A DNA stretch of 53,005 nucleotides, taken from positions 1 to 53,005 of the forward strand of contig JAOAEA010000025.1 of NCBI GenBank assembly GCA_026417035.1. The letters are read 5' to 3'. A model generated the notes under the pieces. It made no database searches and was not told the DNA's origin. It saw only the letters and a list, made by a program, of their open reading frames with translations. Shown piece by piece: positions 52,614 through 53,005 of the stretch (position 1 is the first letter of the stretch; each line of letters begins with the position of its first letter). Source of the DNA: Burkholderiales bacterium (GTDB taxonomy: Bacteria > Pseudomonadota > Gammaproteobacteria > Burkholderiales > SG8-39). A program made the position numbers and the translations under genes.

Positions 52614-53005
52614 ATGGCCAAACGTCGCCTTCGTCCCTCCGCGCCGCGGCTGAAGAGTCTCGCGGTCGCCGTCGCGTCGCTGCTCGCCGGCTCGGCCTTC
52701 GCGAACCCCTCCGGGCCCTCGGTCGTCGCCGGCTCGGCGAGCATCACGAGCGCGGGCAACACGCTCACGGTGACCAATGCCCCGGGCACGATCATCAACT
52801 GGCAGGCCTTCTCGATCGGCCGCGACGAAGTCACGCGCTTCGTGCAGCAGGGGGCCACGAGCGCGGTGCTGAACCGCGTCACCGGGGCCGAATCCTCCGC
52901 GATCCTCGGCCAGCTCCTGTCCAACGGGCGGGTGTTCCTGGTCAACCCCAATGGCGTGATGATCGGCGCGGGGGCGCGCATCGACGTGGCGGGCTTCGTC
53001 GCCTC
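52614..53005 (+). CDS. Two-partner-secretion exoprotein (filamentous haemagglutinin-like), N-terminal part
   Basis: The frame opens at ATG 52614 and runs off the window after 130 codons. A basic start and signal peptide (MAKRRLRPSAPRLKSLAVAVASLLAGSAFA) lead into a TPS domain: TLTVTNAPGTIINWQAFSIG, then FVQQGATSAVLNRVTG, and the hallmark FLVNPNGVMIGAGARIDVAGF. Such TpsA proteins cross the outer membrane through a TpsB pore and act as adhesins or toxins. GCGAGG lies about 8 bases before the start. The C-terminal effector part is not visible. Confidence 0.9.
   Translation, partial: MAKRRLRPSAPRLKSLAVAVASLLAGSAFANPSGPSVVAGSASITSAGNTLTVTNAPGTIINWQAFSIGRDEVTRFVQQGATSAVLNRVTGAESSAILGQLLSNGRVFLVNPNGVMIGAGARIDVAGFVA

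Overview
The window is about 53 kb of very GC-rich (roughly 70% by eye), densely packed chromosome. It most likely comes from a betaproteobacterium. The reasons are the complete class I polyhydroxyalkanoate (PHA) locus of Cupriavidus/Burkholderia type, the recJ/lolC/lolD/comEC/lysS/prfB neighbourhood, many 4-bp stop/start overlaps, and recurrent TAGAAT or TATAAT -10 hexamers. I see no rRNA, tRNA, transposase, phage gene or CRISPR array. No stretch longer than 300 bases lacks a gene.

Layout. 1-1.7 kb: ferric iron ABC transporter genes (permease end and FbpA, convergent) with a Fur-box-like site. 1.8-6.3 kb: an NlpC/P60 lipoprotein, then an overlapping run of a mini-secretin-like protein, a YoaA/DinG helicase and a DenD-like dehydrogenase. 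6.4-9.8 kb: bamD divergent from rluD-pgeF-ZIP transporter; the bamD and rluD start codons overlap. 10-20 kb: a nucleotide-sugar epimerase, then phaC-phaA-phaB1-phaB2, a terminator, phasin and phaR (divergent), rimO and bktB, the last behind an FNR/Anr-like box. 20-24.6 kb: aldo/keto reductase, EamA permease, an APH-fold protein lacking its catalytic Asp, and an sbtA-sbtB bicarbonate transporter pair. 24.6-28 kb: lysS, prfB with its programmed +1 frameshift, and dsbB.

28-35.3 kb is one seven-gene leftward operon: an RpfE-type protein, recJ, an MgtC/DUF4010 membrane protein, a cyclophilin-like protein, a KTSC protein, a CFA-type methyltransferase and a FAD oxidoreductase. The last two overlap and resemble the 10-methyl-fatty-acid (BfaB/BfaA, TmsB/TmsA) pair. 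35.4-42.3 kb: lolC-lolD, a K+ channel with RCK domain, DUF2062, comEC and a small exported protein. 42.3-49 kb: the Anbu cluster, with a circularly permuted ATP-grasp, an alpha-E protein (1-nt frameshift near its start), the Anbu proteasome-like peptidase and a transglutaminase/DUF2126 protein. 49.2-51 kb: an unknown protein overlapping an alpha/beta hydrolase. 51-53 kb: an AT-rich regulatory patch, a protein with duplicated FecR domains, and the start of a two-partner-secretion exoprotein that runs off the window.

The least explained signals are degenerate 7-nt tandem arrays. Two abut start codons (10150 and 45596) with a CCGCTGA-like unit, and two abut stop codons (denD and bamD) with a GGATTCG-like unit. 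Others are the Anbu cluster frameshift, the FNR box before bktB, the shared bamD/rluD start, and the operator/hairpin patch before the FecR gene. All names rest on motif and length recognition by reading; no database search was run.
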